In this document: piece after piece, positions 1 to 7,472 of the stretch
Numbering within the stretch: position 1 is the first letter of the stretch
Layout: each line of letters opens with the position of its first letter
NCBI GenBank assembly: GCA_000987045.1
Contig: LAKY01000058.1
Coordinates: 155,463-219,462 of the forward strand
Direction: 5' to 3'
Length of the DNA stretch: 64,000 nt
Source of the DNA: Clostridiales bacterium PH28_bin88
GTDB taxonomy: Bacteria; Bacillota; PH28-bin88
Translations under genes and position numbers: made by a program
The notes under the pieces: generated by a model
Seen by the model: the letters and a program-made list of their open reading frames with translations, nothing else
Told to the model about the DNA's origin: nothing
Database searches by the model: none

Positions 1-362
1 AGGGAGCCGATGGCCGCCACAGTGGCGGGCCCGGAACCGGAAATCGCCGCGAAGAACATACAGGCAACAGTCGTGACCATGGCCAGCCCGCCGGTGAGAA
101 ATCCCACCATGGCATCGGCCAGGTTCAGCAGGCGGCGAGAAACCCCGCCGTAGCTCATCAGGGAGCCGGCCAGCATAAAGAACGGAATGGCCATCAGGGG
201 GAAGGAATCCACTGATGTAAAGGCGTTTTGAGCCAGCAGCACCACCGGTACCTTACTGAAAAACGTGAGGATAATCAGCGCCGCCAGGCCCAAAGAAACG
301 GCAATGGGAACGTTCACCAGGATAAAGAAAAACAAGGAGGCAAACAGGATAAATGAGATCAC
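1..362 (-). CDS. dctM: TRAP transporter large permease DctM (partial)
   Basis: This is the 5' part of the large (12-TM type) permease subunit of a TRAP transporter, cut by the window edge after about 120 codons. A GTG start at 362 follows a GGGGGGAT ribosome-binding site and lies 10 nt after the dctQ stop. The visible sequence opens with a hydrophobic helix, then SFPLMAIPFFMLAGSLM and FAAISGSGPATVAAIGS, which are hallmark segments of the DctM family. With DctQ and DctP it should import an organic acid across the cytoplasmic membrane using an ion gradient. The substrate cannot be read from the sequence. Confidence 0.93.
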   Translation of the reverse strand, partial: MISFILFASLFFFILVNVPIAVSLGLAALIILTFFSKVPVVLLAQNAFTSVDSFPLMAIPFFMLAGSLMSYGGVSRRLLNLADAMVGFLTGGLAMVTTVACMFFAAISGSGPATVAAIGS

Positions 363-372
363 GTTATCCCCC

Positions 373-861
373 CTATCCCCGTACAGCGCCGGGGGGTGTT
401 TTTATAGTTACATACAGTTGTTGCAGCAGTCGAAAAGCCATCAGCCCGCAACCCACCGGTACCGAAGCGTACGCATATCCCATGGGTACGCGCATGGCAG
501 GTGAGACCTGGCCGCGGGCCAGGAGGAGCGTGACCAGTTGCGCCCCCTCCTTCACCAGCACCAGGCTCAGCGCCAGCCAGCAGAGAATGGCGAAGACATC
601 CATCCATCGCTGGACGCCGGGGGCGAACAGGTTCTTGAAGGCCTCAACCTTTACGTGCTTTCTGTGCTTGACGGCAAAGCTGGCTCCCACCCAGATTTGC
701 CATGCATAAATGTACCTGGACATTTCTTCGCTCCAGGAGAGGGAAAACTGGAATACGTACCGCAGCACCACCTGCAGGAAAATCAAAGCCACCATTACCA
801 TCAGGCTCAAGACCAGGAAGTACTCTTCCAGGTACAGGTCAATTTTCTTTAAAAAGGTCAC
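373..861 (-). CDS. dctQ: TRAP transporter small permease DctQ
   Basis: This 162-residue, four-helix membrane protein matches the DctQ small subunit in size. The helix 2 region (LQVVLRYVFQFSLSWSEEMSRYIYAWQIWVGASF) carries the family-typical R-Y-x-F and W-x-E-E residues. A GTG start at 861 follows GAGGTGG. It bridges the extracellular binding protein DctP and the large permease DctM. It is separated from dctP by 114 bp that hold two hairpins, which may lower its expression relative to dctP. Confidence 0.92.
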   Translation of the reverse strand: MTFLKKIDLYLEEYFLVLSLMVMVALIFLQVVLRYVFQFSLSWSEEMSRYIYAWQIWVGASFAVKHRKHVKVEAFKNLFAPGVQRWMDVFAILCWLALSLVLVKEGAQLVTLLLARGQVSPAMRVPMGYAYASVPVGCGLMAFRLLQQLYVTIKTPPGAVRG

Positions 862-910
862 CGTACCACCTCACCCCGTTCAGCTCTCTAAAAGATACAC
901 TTCGACCCTC

Positions 911-955
911 AGCACGGATCATCCGCGTGCTAATCCCCCGCTGGAAGCGGGGGAT
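911..955 (-). promoter_or_regulatory. two adjacent hairpins between dctP and dctQ
   Basis: A perfect 10-bp stem (ATCCCCCGCT/AGCGGGGGAT, 3-nt loop, 933-955) sits beside a second stem (AGCACGGAT with ATCCGCGTGCT, one bulge, 911-931). Neither is followed by a T-run on the minus strand. A processing or RNA-stabilising site that raises DctP over DctQM is more likely than a full terminator. This is inferred from position. Confidence 0.5.
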
Positions 956-975
956 CCTGCACGCCGGGTGGGTTA

Positions 976-2016
976 TTACTTGTTGGCCGCTTTAGCCAGC
1001 TCGATCAAGTCGGCGCCAATCTCCGGGGCAAACTTGTCGTAGACAGGCAGTGTGGCCTCAATGAATTTCTGCTTTTGCTCCGGAGTCAGGTCGTTAACCT
1101 GCATGCCGGCTTCCTTCAGCTTATCAACCCATTCGGTGTCCTGCTGGGCAGCCAGCTGGCGCTGGAAATCCCGGAACACAACCGCTCCGTCACTAAGCAC
1201 CTTCTGCAGGTCAGTGGGAAGGGATGTGAAAAACTTGTCGTTGATGAGCACCAGGGTGGCCGCGTAAACGTGCCCGGTCTTGCTGACATATTTTTGGACC
1301 TCGTAAAACTTGGTGGTATAGATCAAAGAAATGGGGTTCTCCTGGGCGTCCACCGTACCCTGCTGAAGGGCGGTGTACAGTTCCCCGAAGGCCATGGGAG
1401 TGGGGTTGGCGCCCAGCAGCCTGAAGGTCTCCATGTGCACGGGGTTCTCCATGGTGCGGATCTTCATGCCCTTCAGGTCCTTGGGTTCGTAAATGGGACC
1501 CTTGTTGTTGGTTATGTTCCGGAAACCATTCTCCCCATAGGCCAGGCCGCGCAATCCAAGGGGGGGCAAAGTCTCCAGCAGTTTTTGCCCCAGTTCGCCG
1601 TCCAGGGCTTTGTAGGCCGCTTCCCGGTCCTTGAACAGGAAGGGCAGGTCAAACACCATGAACTTCTTCTCAAACCCCGACAAGGGGGCTACGGCAGGGA
1701 TGGTCATTTCGATGGTGCCGAGGGATACACCCTCAATGGCCTGGCGGTCACTGCCCAGTTGCCCGTTGGGGTAGAGTTCCACCGCTAACTTCCCGCCGGA
1801 CTTCTCTTCCACGTACTTCTTGAATTCTACTGCCCCGATATGGGTAGACTGGGTCTCCGGCACCACGTAGGCCAGCTTGATCTTGATGGGTTGCTCTGGC
1901 GCGGAATTTTTACCGGTATCGGCCGGTTGCTCGGCCTGTTTCTGGCCGCATCCGCTGGCCAGAAGTGCTGTCATGAGAACAACCACCAACAAAACAACCA
2001 GTTTAGAGTTTCTCAT
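976..2016 (-). CDS. dctP: TRAP transporter substrate-binding lipoprotein DctP
   Basis: This 346-residue solute receptor begins with a lipoprotein signal peptide (lipobox LASGCG, Cys about 23), so it is anchored outside the membrane. The body has the DctP fold pattern: YVVPETQSTHIGAVEFKKYV near the N-terminus, the YPNGQLGSDRQ segment, and the conserved arginine region MKIRTMENPVHMETFRLLGANP that usually contacts a substrate carboxylate. The TALQQGTVDAQENP motif follows. A strong site AAGGAGCG precedes the ATG. It is the first gene of dctP-dctQ-dctM and lies 92 bp after the gntR regulator. The ligand is probably a mono- or dicarboxylate; the exact identity is unknown. Confidence 0.95.
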   Translation of the reverse strand: MRNSKLVVLLVVVLMTALLASGCGQKQAEQPADTGKNSAPEQPIKIKLAYVVPETQSTHIGAVEFKKYVEEKSGGKLAVELYPNGQLGSDRQAIEGVSLGTIEMTIPAVAPLSGFEKKFMVFDLPFLFKDREAAYKALDGELGQKLLETLPPLGLRGLAYGENGFRNITNNKGPIYEPKDLKGMKIRTMENPVHMETFRLLGANPTPMAFGELYTALQQGTVDAQENPISLIYTTKFYEVQKYVSKTGHVYAATLVLINDKFFTSLPTDLQKVLSDGAVVFRDFQRQLAAQQDTEWVDKLKEAGMQVNDLTPEQKQKFIEATLPVYDKFAPEIGADLIELAKAANK

Positions 2017-2107
2017 GTTTTACGCTCCTTCTTTTTATCTTTTTCTAGATCCTCTCGCTTGATCACATAAGACCTTACACAAATATCTCCTTCTGCGGCC
2101 CACCTCC

Positions 2108-2782
2108 TCAACCGGTGATCCGGCCATGCCCCTCGTTGGGCATGCGCTTGCAGGCGTTATGCACGTGTGCCTTCATAGCCCGCGCAGCCCCGTCGCTGTC
2201 GCGGTTCTTTAACGCCTCGAGAACCGCATAGTGTTCGTGCAAGGCGACCGGTGCCATCTGGGTGAGGTTTTGAGCGAGAATGAGGAAACGCTGCACCTTG
2301 ACACTTAAGTTCTCAATGATTTCGGCCAGGGGGCCGTTCTGGCTGTAAAAAGCCAGCCGGTTATGAAACACCAAGTCCTGGCGCAGGTATTCCATGTAGT
2401 CTCCTTGTTCGATGGAAGCCTTTTGCAGCTCCAGGGCCTCTTCCAACCCGTCAATCTGTTCACTGGTGAGATGAGGGACCGCCAGCCCGGCAGCCAGCGG
2501 TTCCAGTGCTTCCCGGATGACCGACAGGTGGTGGATTTCTTCCAGCGAAATCCTGGCCACAACAGCCCCGCGCCCCGGAGAAACTTCCACCAGTTTCTCG
2601 AAGGCCAAACGGTTAAGGGCCGTCCGCAGGGGGGTCCGGCTGATGCCCAGCTGGGCGGCCAGTTCCTCTTCGGTCAACACCTGATTGGGTTGAAGCCTGT
2701 TGGTGATGATCGCATCTTTAATCACCTCGTAGGCCTGTTCCGACAAAGAACGCGGATTGCCTATCTTCGGTAGCCCGCTCAC
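2108..2782 (-). CDS. GntR-family (FCD) transcriptional regulator
   Basis: This one-component regulator has an N-terminal winged helix (SLSEQAYEVIKDAIITNRLQ, then LTEEELAAQLGISRTPLRTAL) and an all-helical FCD ligand domain with metal/ligand residues near FHNRLAFYSQN and LHEHYAVLEALKNRD. The reading frame extends 47 codons further upstream. I chose GTG at 2782 because GGGGAG lies 8 nt before it, and because the longer form would begin with low-complexity TNTNTNT sequence covering a likely promoter. It lies directly upstream of dctPQM on the same strand, so control of the transporter by an organic-acid ligand is the natural reading. Confidence 0.9.
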   Translation of the reverse strand: MSGLPKIGNPRSLSEQAYEVIKDAIITNRLQPNQVLTEEELAAQLGISRTPLRTALNRLAFEKLVEVSPGRGAVVARISLEEIHHLSVIREALEPLAAGLAVPHLTSEQIDGLEEALELQKASIEQGDYMEYLRQDLVFHNRLAFYSQNGPLAEIIENLSVKVQRFLILAQNLTQMAPVALHEHYAVLEALKNRDSDGAARAMKAHVHNACKRMPNEGHGRITG

Positions 2783-2841
2783 ATTGCTCACTCCCCGATG
2801 ATTTTCTGGCTTTATGCAGATTTTCGTATTTGTATTTGTGT

Positions 2842-2905
2842 TTGTATACAAGTACATTCGACAGGTATTGCACTTTTCCTTCTCTTCTGGAAATGTATGC
2901 AATAC
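2842..2905 (-). promoter_or_regulatory. palindromes upstream of gntR (candidate operator)
   Basis: TTGTATACAA at 2842-2851 is a perfect palindrome of the kind bound by FCD-type GntR regulators. Next to it, GTATTGCA (2865-2872) and TGCAATAC (2898-2905) form an 8-bp inverted repeat with a 25-bp gap. Both lie in front of the chosen gntR start, which suggests autoregulation. No binding data can be read from sequence. Confidence 0.4.
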
Positions 2906-2979
2906 TTTTTTGATGGGATACAAAAGAGGCCGGCCATAGCGGGCCGACCTCCTTAAGTTTGTTTGTTTTCTACAGCACT

Positions 2980-3504
2980 TTAGAACTCCGGCTCGATCAG
3001 GCCGTAATGCCCGTCTTTCCGCCGGTATACCACATTGACCTCCTCAGTTTCAGCGTTGGAGAAAACAAAGAAGCTGTGGCCGATGAGGTTCATCTGCATG
3101 ATGGCTTCTTCCACCGGCATTGGCTTAAAGGCAAAACGCTTGGTGCGGATGATCTGGGGCTCTTCATCCTCCACGGTCCGTTCAGGTACCGCCAATTCAC
3201 CCAGAGCACGGCCCTTGACTTTTTTGGCAAGCCGGGTCTTGTACTTGGCGACCTGCTTCTCCAGTTTATCCATCACCATATCCACAGAGGAATACATATC
3301 TCCGGTTTCTTCTTCGCCCCTTAAGAGCAAACCGTTCAGGGGGATGGTGACCTCAACCCGGTGGCGCTCCTTTTCCACAGTCAGGGTTGCCTGGGCTTCT
3401 TCAATGGCGCCCAGGAATTTTTCCATCTTTCGCACCCGCTTCTCCACGTAGTCCCGAAGCGCGTCGGTAATGGGGAGGTTCTTGCCTCTTACGATCAGGT
3501 TCAT
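2980..3504 (-). CDS. hpf: ribosome hibernation promoting factor, long form
   Basis: This 174-residue protein has the S30AE/HPF N-terminal domain (MNLIVRGKNLPITDALRDYV, VEKRVRKMEKFL) and the C-terminal dimerisation domain (IIRTKRFAFKPMPVEEAIMQM, GHSFFVFSNAETEEVNVVYRRKDG). Long HPF binds 30S subunits and joins two 70S ribosomes into inactive 100S dimers in stationary phase. The ATG at 3504 is preceded by AAAGGAGAGG; an upstream extension of the frame has no good site. It appears monocistronic. Confidence 0.96.
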   Translation of the reverse strand: MNLIVRGKNLPITDALRDYVEKRVRKMEKFLGAIEEAQATLTVEKERHRVEVTIPLNGLLLRGEEETGDMYSSVDMVMDKLEKQVAKYKTRLAKKVKGRALGELAVPERTVEDEEPQIIRTKRFAFKPMPVEEAIMQMNLIGHSFFVFSNAETEEVNVVYRRKDGHYGLIEPEF

Positions 3505-3583
3505 CAAGACATCCTCTCCTTTCAGGCTATATACCCTATTAATAGTATTCCCGCGGCAGAGCAAAAATCCTGCTCCAAGACTT

Positions 3584-3618
3584 TAAAAAAACCCCGGCAC
3601 CGCGGGGTGCTGGGGTTG
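3584..3618 (-). terminator. rho-independent terminator after the cold-shock gene
   Basis: On the minus strand, AACCCCAGCACC pairs with GGTGCCGGGGTT around a short CCGC loop and is followed by a run of seven T. It sits 28 bp after the csp stop codon. Confidence 0.85.
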
Positions 3619-3645
3619 GTTGCAAAATCCAAATCTATGTCAGAT

Positions 3646-3843
3646 TCAAACTTTTACAACGTTGGCTGCTTGGGGTCCGCGGGGGCCTTCGACGATGTCG
3701 AATTCAACCTGTTGGCCTTCCGCCAGGCTTTTAAAACCCTGCTCCTGGATGGCGGAGTAATGAACAAAAACGTCCCCTCCGTCTTCCCGTTCAATGAATC
3801 CATAGCCCTTTTCCTGATTGAACCACTTGACCCTACCTAGCAT
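3646..3843 (-). CDS. cold-shock protein (CspA/CspB family)
   Basis: This is a 65-residue single OB-fold nucleic-acid chaperone. The RNP1-like motif KGYGFIE and RNP2-like motif VFVHYSAI are intact, and the order [20 protein letters not shown] is canonical. Two ATGs are possible. The one at 3843 has AGGAGG at good spacing, whereas the ATG three codons upstream almost touches that site. It is single-gene with its own terminator. Confidence 0.95.
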   Translation of the reverse strand: MLGRVKWFNQEKGYGFIEREDGGDVFVHYSAIQEQGFKSLAEGQQVEFDIVEGPRGPQAANVVKV

Positions 3844-3936
3844 TCTTTCCATTCCTCCTAAAATCTTAACTCCCTTGTAGGCTAGGCACCCACAAGCGAC
3901 CTCATTATATCATTCTGCCCAATTGTTGTCAAACGC

Positions 3937-4659
3937 CTACAATATCTTGCTCAGAAAGGCCTTTGTCCGGTCGTGGCGGGGACTGCCGAAGACCTGCTGG
4001 GGGACGCCCTCCTCCACGATGCGCCCTTCGTCCATGAAGATCACCCGGTCCCCGACCTCCCGGGCAAACCCCATCTCGTGGGAAACCACCACCATGGTCA
4101 TTCCCTCCCGGGCCAGGTCCTTCATTACCGCCAGCACCTCGCCAACCATCTCCGGGTCCAGGGCCGAGGTGGGCTCGTCGAAGAGCATGATCTTGGGCCG
4201 CATGGCAAGCGCCCGGGCGATCGCCACCCGCTGCTGCTGGCCGCCGGACAGCTGGTCGGGGTAGGATTGTTCCTTGTCGCTTAATCCCACCTTGGCCAGG
4301 AGCTGTCTCCCCAGCCGTTCCGCTTCTTCCCTGGTCATCCCCCGGACCTTCATGGGGGCCAGGGTCACGTTCCCCATGGCGGTCATGTGGGGAAACAGGT
4401 TGAAGCGCTGGAAAACCATCCCTACCTCCGCCCGCACCTTGTTGATGTCGGTCTGGCGGCCGGTCAGGGGAATGCCGTCAATCACGATCTCACCTGAAGT
4501 GGCCGCCTCAAGGTGATTAAGGCAGCGGAGAAAGGTGCTCTTGCCGGAGCCGCTGGGGCCGATGACCACCACCACTTCTCCCTCGTTGATGTGACAGGTG
4601 ATGCCCTTCAGCACTTCCAGCTTGCCGAAGTTCTTACAGAGATTTTTCACTGTGATCAC
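3937..4659 (-). CDS. polar amino-acid ABC transporter ATP-binding protein
   Basis: This 240-residue GlnQ-type ATPase has Walker [10 protein letters not shown], signature LSGGQQQR, Walker [13 protein letters not shown] and switch His in VVSHEMGF, all intact. It overlaps the permease gene upstream by 26 nt, so the two are translationally coupled. It should energise uptake of a polar amino acid together with the permease at 4634-5317 and the binding protein at 5525-6340. Confidence 0.94.
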   Translation of the reverse strand: MITVKNLCKNFGKLEVLKGITCHINEGEVVVVIGPSGSGKSTFLRCLNHLEAATSGEIVIDGIPLTGRQTDINKVRAEVGMVFQRFNLFPHMTAMGNVTLAPMKVRGMTREEAERLGRQLLAKVGLSDKEQSYPDQLSGGQQQRVAIARALAMRPKIMLFDEPTSALDPEMVGEVLAVMKDLAREGMTMVVVSHEMGFAREVGDRVIFMDEGRIVEEGVPQQVFGSPRHDRTKAFLSKIL

Positions 4660-5317
4660 CGGTCTTCAACCTCCTTTCCAGGCGGTTTACCAGCAGGGAG
4701 ATAGTCCTGGTCATTAACAGGTAGATGATTGCCACGGTAAACCAAACCTCAGTGTAACGCGGCCTAGCACCCACTATCATCCGGCCTTGGGTCATCAACT
4801 CTATTACCGAAATGACCGTCACAAGGGAAGAGTCCTTCAGCAAGGCGATAAACTCGTTGCCCAAGGCGGGGACGCTTACCTTGAAGGCCTGGGGCAAGAT
4901 GATGTACCTCATGGCCTGGCCCCATCTCATCCCCAGGGAACGGGCCGCCTCCATCTGCCCCCGGTCGATGGCCTGGATGCCTCCCCGGAAGATCTCCGCT
5001 ATATAGGCGCCGCTGTTGACCCCCAGGGCGGCGAAAGCAGAGATGAAAGGGACGGGGGTGTAGCCGAAAATGTCGGAAACGGCGTAGTGAATGATAAAAA
5101 TCTGCACTAGCAAAGGCGTGCCGCGGAAAAACTCCACGTAACTCACCGCCAGCCAAGCCAGAGGCTTGAATCTGGACATCCGGGCCAGCGTCACCACCAG
5201 TCCTATCACCAAGCCAATAGCGATGGCCAGGACGGTCAGTTCCACCGTTACCACCGAGGCCCGCAGTAATTGGGGTAGGATCTCCCGTACAAAATTCCAC
5301 TGGAACGAGGTGCCCAA
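4634..5317 (-). CDS. polar amino-acid ABC transporter permease
   Basis: This 227-residue HisM/GlnP-type membrane subunit carries the conserved segments [43 protein letters not shown] and the EAA loop [18 protein letters not shown] that docks the ATPase. I chose TTG at 5317 behind AAGGAG. The frame stays open for 53 codons upstream, but that stretch overlaps a promoter-like region and does not resemble the family. The TTG start is the weakest part of the call. Confidence 0.88.
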   Translation of the reverse strand: MGTSFQWNFVREILPQLLRASVVTVELTVLAIAIGLVIGLVVTLARMSRFKPLAWLAVSYVEFFRGTPLLVQIFIIHYAVSDIFGYTPVPFISAFAALGVNSGAYIAEIFRGGIQAIDRGQMEAARSLGMRWGQAMRYIILPQAFKVSVPALGNEFIALLKDSSLVTVISVIELMTQGRMIVGARPRYTEVWFTVAIIYLLMTRTISLLVNRLERRLKTGDHSEKSL

Positions 5318-5478
5318 GTCAACCCATCTCCTTGCCAAAATAATTGACGGCAATGAACAATCATTCAGGACAAAATTCAATAGAAACGAAACACAGGTAT
5401 AAATTTCTTGGCTCCAAGGCATTAAAGAAACCACAAAAAAAGAATGCATAATATGCCACAGAAACATATTACGCACTC

Positions 5479-5508
5479 ATTATACTTTTACAATGTAAAC
5501 GTTGTCCA
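5479..5508 (-). promoter_or_regulatory. possible promoter and 13-bp palindrome before the permease gene
   Basis: On the minus strand TGGACA (5508-5503) and TATAAT (5484-5479) are spaced 18 bp. The spacer contains the palindrome TTTACA-A-TGTAAA. This would let permease and ATPase be transcribed apart from the binding protein. Confidence 0.4.
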
Positions 5509-5524
5509 GGTCAAATTTTTTGGC

Positions 5525-6340
5525 TTATTTCCCAAAGTACTTGTTGAATATCTCTTCGTACTTGCCGCTTTCTTTAACCTTCTTCAGACCTTCGTTAAGC
5601 TTTTCCCGCAGCGGGTTGTCGGTTTTAACCGCCATACCGTAGTATTCCTTTTCGAACTCATCGGTGACTGTCGCCAGCTTCATCTCCGGGTTATACTTGA
5701 TGAAGTTCAGGACCACCGGCTCGTCCGCAACCACAGCAGCTACCACACCCTTGCCAAGGTTCATCAGGGCATCGGGGGTGGTGGGGAATGGCGTGATGTC
5801 CTTCTCTTTCATCCCCGGATAATCCCGTACGACGTAGTGCCCGGTGGTATTCATTTGGACGCCCACTTTCTTGCCGATCAGGTCCTTCATTCCCTTGATG
5901 GTTGATCCTTCCTTGACAGCGATGGTCTGCTGGGCCTGGAAGTACGGTTCGGAGAAGTCGACTTCCTTTTCCCGTTCGTCAGTAATGGTCATAGCGGATA
6001 TAACCACGTCGATAGTCCCCGCGTTAAGGGCCGGGTAAAGGCCGTCCCAGTCGACATGAGTGACCTGGGCTTCCATGCCGATGGCTTCCGCGATGGCCTT
6101 GATCAGTTCGATGTCGAAGCCGGTAATCTGGTTGTTTTCCTGGTACTCAAAGGGGGCGTAGGCGGCTTCGCTACCCACCTTCAAGACTTCTTTCTTGGGC
6201 GGTTCCTGGGGCTGGCTTTGTTGCTGGGCGGCGCTGTCGGCTTTGGGCTGTTCCTTGGCCCCACCGCCGCAGCCGGCAGTGACCACCAGCAGCGCGATGG
6301 CTACCAGCGCCACTAACAACAATAATCCTCTCTTCTTCAT
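5525..6340 (-). CDS. polar amino-acid ABC transporter substrate-binding lipoprotein
   Basis: This 271-residue family-3 extracellular solute-binding protein has a long hydrophobic signal and lipobox TAGCGG (Cys about 24), then a Gln/Lys/Pro-rich linker. The domain has the classic segments AYAPFEYQENNQITGFDIELIKAIA, TIDVVISAMTITDEREKEVDFSEPY and GKKVGVQMNTTG. A strong AGGAGG precedes ATG at 6340. The permease and ATPase follow after about 200 bp. Substrate is probably glutamine, arginine or cystine-like; it is not resolvable by eye. Confidence 0.94.
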   Translation of the reverse strand: MKKRGLLLLVALVAIALLVVTAGCGGGAKEQPKADSAAQQQSQPQEPPKKEVLKVGSEAAYAPFEYQENNQITGFDIELIKAIAEAIGMEAQVTHVDWDGLYPALNAGTIDVVISAMTITDEREKEVDFSEPYFQAQQTIAVKEGSTIKGMKDLIGKKVGVQMNTTGHYVVRDYPGMKEKDITPFPTTPDALMNLGKGVVAAVVADEPVVLNFIKYNPEMKLATVTDEFEKEYYGMAVKTDNPLREKLNEGLKKVKESGKYEEIFNKYFGK

Positions 6341-6602
6341 CCCTTTCGTCCTCCTCCTAACATTTCCTGGGTCACATCGTATTTATTATACATCCTTATG
6401 CATATTAGTACAAGCTCCCAATTGTACCCATTTTACCCTCAACAGACCTGCCTGCAAGCCCTGGCAGCTTTTTTGCGCTTTATGCGCGTGCTCCGGTGGG
6501 ATTCGGCACCCTCCTGTTCCACGAGGCGTAAACCGCATTCGCCCGCAGTCTTTGTCTTTGTCGAAAACACCCTGTTACAAACTCTCCTCCGGGGGCAAAA
6601 CC

Positions 6603-6663
6603 TGTGGATAATGTGCATAAGTCTGTTTATAACTTGCTAAATCATGGTTTTTGCTGTGGATTG
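6603..6663. promoter_or_regulatory. cluster of DnaA-box-like 9-mers in a gene-free 390-bp gap
   Basis: The gap 6341-6732 holds no convincing gene. Within it, TGTGGATAA at 6603-6611 is a perfect complement of the DnaA box TTATCCACA. It is followed by the near-matches TGTGCATAA (6612-6620), TGTTTATAA (6624-6632) and TGTGGATTG (6655-6663), all in the same orientation. The cluster may mark DnaA-dependent regulation or titration. No dnaA or oriC gene context is present, so it is not called an origin. Confidence 0.4.
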
Positions 6664-6732
6664 ATCCGTTTATAGTATAGAAATCTGTCGTTTATGGGAT
6701 AAAAAGGATTTCCCCGTGTCGATCGGTAGTAA

Positions 6733-7470
6733 TTAGAGTTGACTGTCCCTCGATAAAGCGGTGGCGACGGTGATTACCACCACCCTGGAGGCGCCAGCGG
6801 CCTTTAGCACCCGGGCGCACTCGCCTGCTGTGGCGCCGGTGGTGAGGATGTCGTCCACCAGCAGCACCTGTTTCCCGGCCAAAACTTTTGGTTCCAGTAC
6901 CACAAAGGCACCGGACAGGTTCCGTAACCTTTCGGGCCTGTGCAGGCGGGCCTGGGAAAGGGTCTCGCGGTGTTTGGCCAGCAGTCCGGGCATAGACGGG
7001 ATCCCGAGCCCCATCGCCAGTTCCGCGGCCAGGAGGGCCGACTGGTTGTAGCCCCGCTCCCGCGAGCGGGCTTCCGAAAGGGGCACCGGCACTACCAGTT
7101 CAGGCTTCCCGAAGGCCGCCTCCCCCAGGACCTCTTTTGCCATCATCCGCCCCAGGGGCTTGGCAAGACGGCGGCCGCCCCCGTACTTCAGCCGCTGGAC
7201 CGCTTCCCTGATCACCCCCTGGTATGGTCCCACCGCCCGCGCCAAAGAAAAGGCCGGTGGTACCTGCTGGCAGTCCGGGCAGGTACCCTCCCCGGCCCCC
7301 AGCCGGCCACACCGGCGGCAAGGTCTCAATTGCTGTCGCCAGGCCGCCAATTCTTCCTTGCAGACTATACACAGGTCCTCGTCCACCCCGCCGGCCCGCC
7401 CCCGCCCGCATAGGGCACACTTGGCTTTGGGCGGGTAGAGGAGATCCAGCCACCAGTCCAGAAAGCCCAT
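6733..7470 (-). CDS. comFC: ComF-family protein ComFC (amidophosphoribosyltransferase-like)
   Basis: This 245-residue protein has an N-terminal double zinc ribbon (CALCGRG, CIVC, CRRCG, CPDC) and a type-I phosphoribosyltransferase domain with the PRPP loop VLLVDDILTTGAT near residue 200 and SRERGYNQS near 140. In transformable bacteria ComFC acts with ComFA during single-stranded DNA uptake. It starts 2 nt after the comFA stop, so the two form an operon. Confidence 0.93.
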   Translation of the reverse strand: MGFLDWWLDLLYPPKAKCALCGRGRAGGVDEDLCIVCKEELAAWRQQLRPCRRCGRLGAGEGTCPDCQQVPPAFSLARAVGPYQGVIREAVQRLKYGGGRRLAKPLGRMMAKEVLGEAAFGKPELVVPVPLSEARSRERGYNQSALLAAELAMGLGIPSMPGLLAKHRETLSQARLHRPERLRNLSGAFVVLEPKVLAGKQVLLVDDILTTGATAGECARVLKAAGASRVVVITVATALSRDSQL

Positions 7471-7472
7471 GG

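Noticed and set aside
6603-6663. Replication origin
   Set aside because: No dnaA, dnaN, rnpA-rpmH context and no AT-rich unwinding region; only a DnaA-box cluster is supported.
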